Source: Spirochaetota bacterium (lineage in GTDB: Bacteria; Spirochaetota; UBA4802; UBA5550). Taken from it: 6,572 nt of DNA. The stretch lies in NCBI GenBank assembly GCA_022704585.1, contig JAKJGD010000124.1, forward strand, positions 1-6,572, written 5' to 3'. The position numbers and the translations under genes are program-made. The notes beneath the pieces were generated by a model. It searched no databases and had not been told where the DNA came from. It saw nothing but the letters and a program-made list of their open reading frames with translations. Of the stretch, positions 5,284 through 6,572 are shown piece by piece (position 1 is the stretch's first letter; the number at the start of each line of letters is the position of its first letter).

Positions 5284-6572
5284 ATGGGTAGTATTAAAGA
5301 TTTTTTAAAGGGCATGGAGGTTGCGGACAACCGCGCGGCCGAGAGCGCCGTCGAGGTGTTCGCCGATTCCGTGCGGCAGGCTCTCGAGCTCGCTTCAAAC
5401 GAGCTTGGCATTGACGTTACCCTGCTCGACTACCAGATCCTCGAGAAGGGGACCCGCGGTTTCCTGGGGATCGGCCGGTTGCCGTATCACGTGCTGGTCA
5501 CGCCGCTGGTCGACGCGCGCGAGCACGGCGACCTGCTGGCCCTGGAGCGGAAACTGTCGAAAGAGCACGCCGCGGGTATCGCGAAGGCGGACGTCGACGG
5601 CTCGTTCCGCGTACGGGTCACCAGGTCCGGCATCTATCTCACCGTGAACCCGGCGAAAGGGAACGGAGCAGGCGTCACCCTCGACGAGGTGAACAATAAG
5701 TTCTACTCGATGAAGATCACCCCGTCGGACCCGGGAAAGATAGAGAAAGAGGTGGCCAAACCATCGGGCAAGCCGGTCAAAATCGGGTCGTGGACGGCCA
5801 ACCCTGAAAATGACGGGACCATGAGCCTTGAGGTCACCGATGATGAAATGAAGGTATTCGTCCATTTTACGCCTCCCCGTTTTTCCGGCAGGCACATGGA
5901 GTACGAAGAGGTCATAGACGCCATGAAGAAGGCCGGCGTGAAGGTGGGGATACGGGAGAAAGAGATCCGGGAGTACCTGGAGAACATTTATTATACGATG
6001 CCGCTCCTGGCGGCAGAGGGCGTGCGGACCGTTAACGGCAAGGACGCCTATATCGAGTACAAGGTGCGGGTCGATACCAAGGGCGTTAACTTCGAGGAGG
6101 ACGAGTCCGGCAAGGTCGACTTCCGGAACCTGGAGCTCCTGGAGAACGTGGTCGTTGGCCAGCTTCTGGCGGTGAAGATCCCCGCCGAGCAGGGAGTGCA
6201 GGGGCGCACGGTCACCAACAGGATCATCCCCGCGCGGTCCGGCAAGGACGTCAAGATACAGCACGGGAAGGGCACCATCCTGTCCGAGGACGGTACCGAG
6301 CTGACAGCGGAAATCAACGGCCAGGTCACCTTCAAGGCCGGCAGGATAAGCGTCGAGCCAATATACGTGGTAAACGGCGACGTGTCGCTTGAGACCGGGA
6401 ACATCGTGTTCCTCGGCTCGGTCATAATCGCAGGCAACGTGCAGGACAACTTCGAGGTGAAGGCTGCCGGCAATATCGAGGTGCGCGGCACGGTGCAGAA
6501 GGCGTTCCTGGAGGCCGAGGGCGACATCATAGTCTTCCAGGGAATCATCGGGCGCGACGAGGCGAAGATCGA
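5284..6572 (+). CDS. fapA: FapA/DUF342 flagellar assembly protein with Jag_N domain (3' partial)
   Basis: The frame from ATG 5284 stays open to the last base, so 429 residues are visible and the C-terminus is missing. AGGA at 5273-5276 is 7 bases before this ATG; the later ATG at 5314 has no well-spaced site. Residues about 23-73 are a Jag_N domain, with its hallmark KGTRGFLGIG (55-64), as in the RNA-binding protein KhpB/Jag. Next come two related blocks: VDGSFRVRVTRSGIYLTV (from 104) and NDGTMSLEVTDDEMKVFV (from 176). The second continues into AGVKVGIREKEIREYLEN, typical of the FapA N-terminal domain. From about 355 the repeated GN-I/V pattern (VNGDVSLETGNIVFLGSVII, then AAGNIEVRGTV and AEGDIIV) is the DUF342 beta-helix. 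FapA affects flagellar assembly and pole organisation in Vibrio; the mechanism in spirochaetes is unknown to me. No signal peptide or membrane helix is seen, so it should be cytoplasmic. The symbol follows the family. Confidence 0.9.
   Translation, partial: MGSIKDFLKGMEVADNRAAESAVEVFADSVRQALELASNELGIDVTLLDYQILEKGTRGFLGIGRLPYHVLVTPLVDAREHGDLLALERKLSKEHAAGIAKADVDGSFRVRVTRSGIYLTVNPAKGNGAGVTLDEVNNKFYSMKITPSDPGKIEKEVAKPSGKPVKIGSWTANPENDGTMSLEVTDDEMKVFVHFTPPRFSGRHMEYEEVIDAMKKAGVKVGIREKEIREYLENIYYTMPLLAAEGVRTVNGKDAYIEYKVRVDTKGVNFEEDESGKVDFRNLELLENVVVGQLLAVKIPAEQGVQGRTVTNRIIPARSGKDVKIQHGKGTILSEDGTELTAEINGQVTFKAGRISVEPIYVVNGDVSLETGNIVFLGSVIIAGNVQDNFEVKAAGNIEVRGTVQKAFLEAEGDIIVFQGIIGRDEAKI

Noticed and set aside
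5321..5647. 108-residue + strand frame within fapA
   Set aside because: Arg/Ser-rich shadow in another frame of the Jag_N-FapA gene, which is open from 5284 to the end. Similar shadows at 1804-2100 and 4695-4970 are also dismissed.

Overview
The window is one co-directional run of flagellar genes on the + strand: flhA (3' two-thirds only), flhF, flhG, a small two-helix membrane protein of unknown function, fliA (sigma-28 type) and a 3'-truncated fapA (DUF342). The gaps are 86, 27, 73, 16 and 77 bases, so this looks like one transcription unit or a set of overlapping ones. The gene order, with an unnamed membrane protein between flhG and fliA and a DUF342 protein after fliA, fits a spirochaete (Spirochaetota) flagellar locus. 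The FlhF N-terminus also resembles, from memory, spirochaetal FlhF. The DNA is GC-rich by eye (high fifties percent), unlike Borrelia or most Treponema, so an environmental or uncultured spirochaete is my best guess. The taxon is inferred, not proven.

Layout. 1-1353: C-terminal part of FlhA, with the last two membrane helices and the whole cytoplasmic domain. 1354-1439: a gap holding a perfect 36-bp palindrome. 1440-2855: FlhF, the SRP-type GTPase that sets flagellar position or number. 2883-3764: FlhG, its MinD-like ATPase partner. 3838-4389: unknown membrane protein. 4406-5206: the flagellar sigma factor. 5284-window end: FapA with an N-terminal Jag_N domain; its frame stays open to the last base.

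How it fits together. FlhA is the export-gate protein of the flagellar type III apparatus. FlhF and FlhG are an antagonistic pair controlling where and how many flagella are built. FliA transcribes late flagellar genes. FapA-type proteins are linked to flagellar assembly and placement in other bacteria. The small membrane protein sits between the positioning module and the sigma factor and is the least understood member.

The most striking non-coding signal is in the last 200 bases of flhF. Two perfect consensus housekeeping promoters lie there, TTGACA-N16-TATAAT and TTGACA-N17-TATAAT, the second ending 30 bases before the flhG start. They would let flhG, the membrane protein, fliA and fapA be expressed separately from flhA and flhF. 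I saw no RNA genes, mobile elements or CRISPR arrays, and no gene-free stretch over 300 bases.
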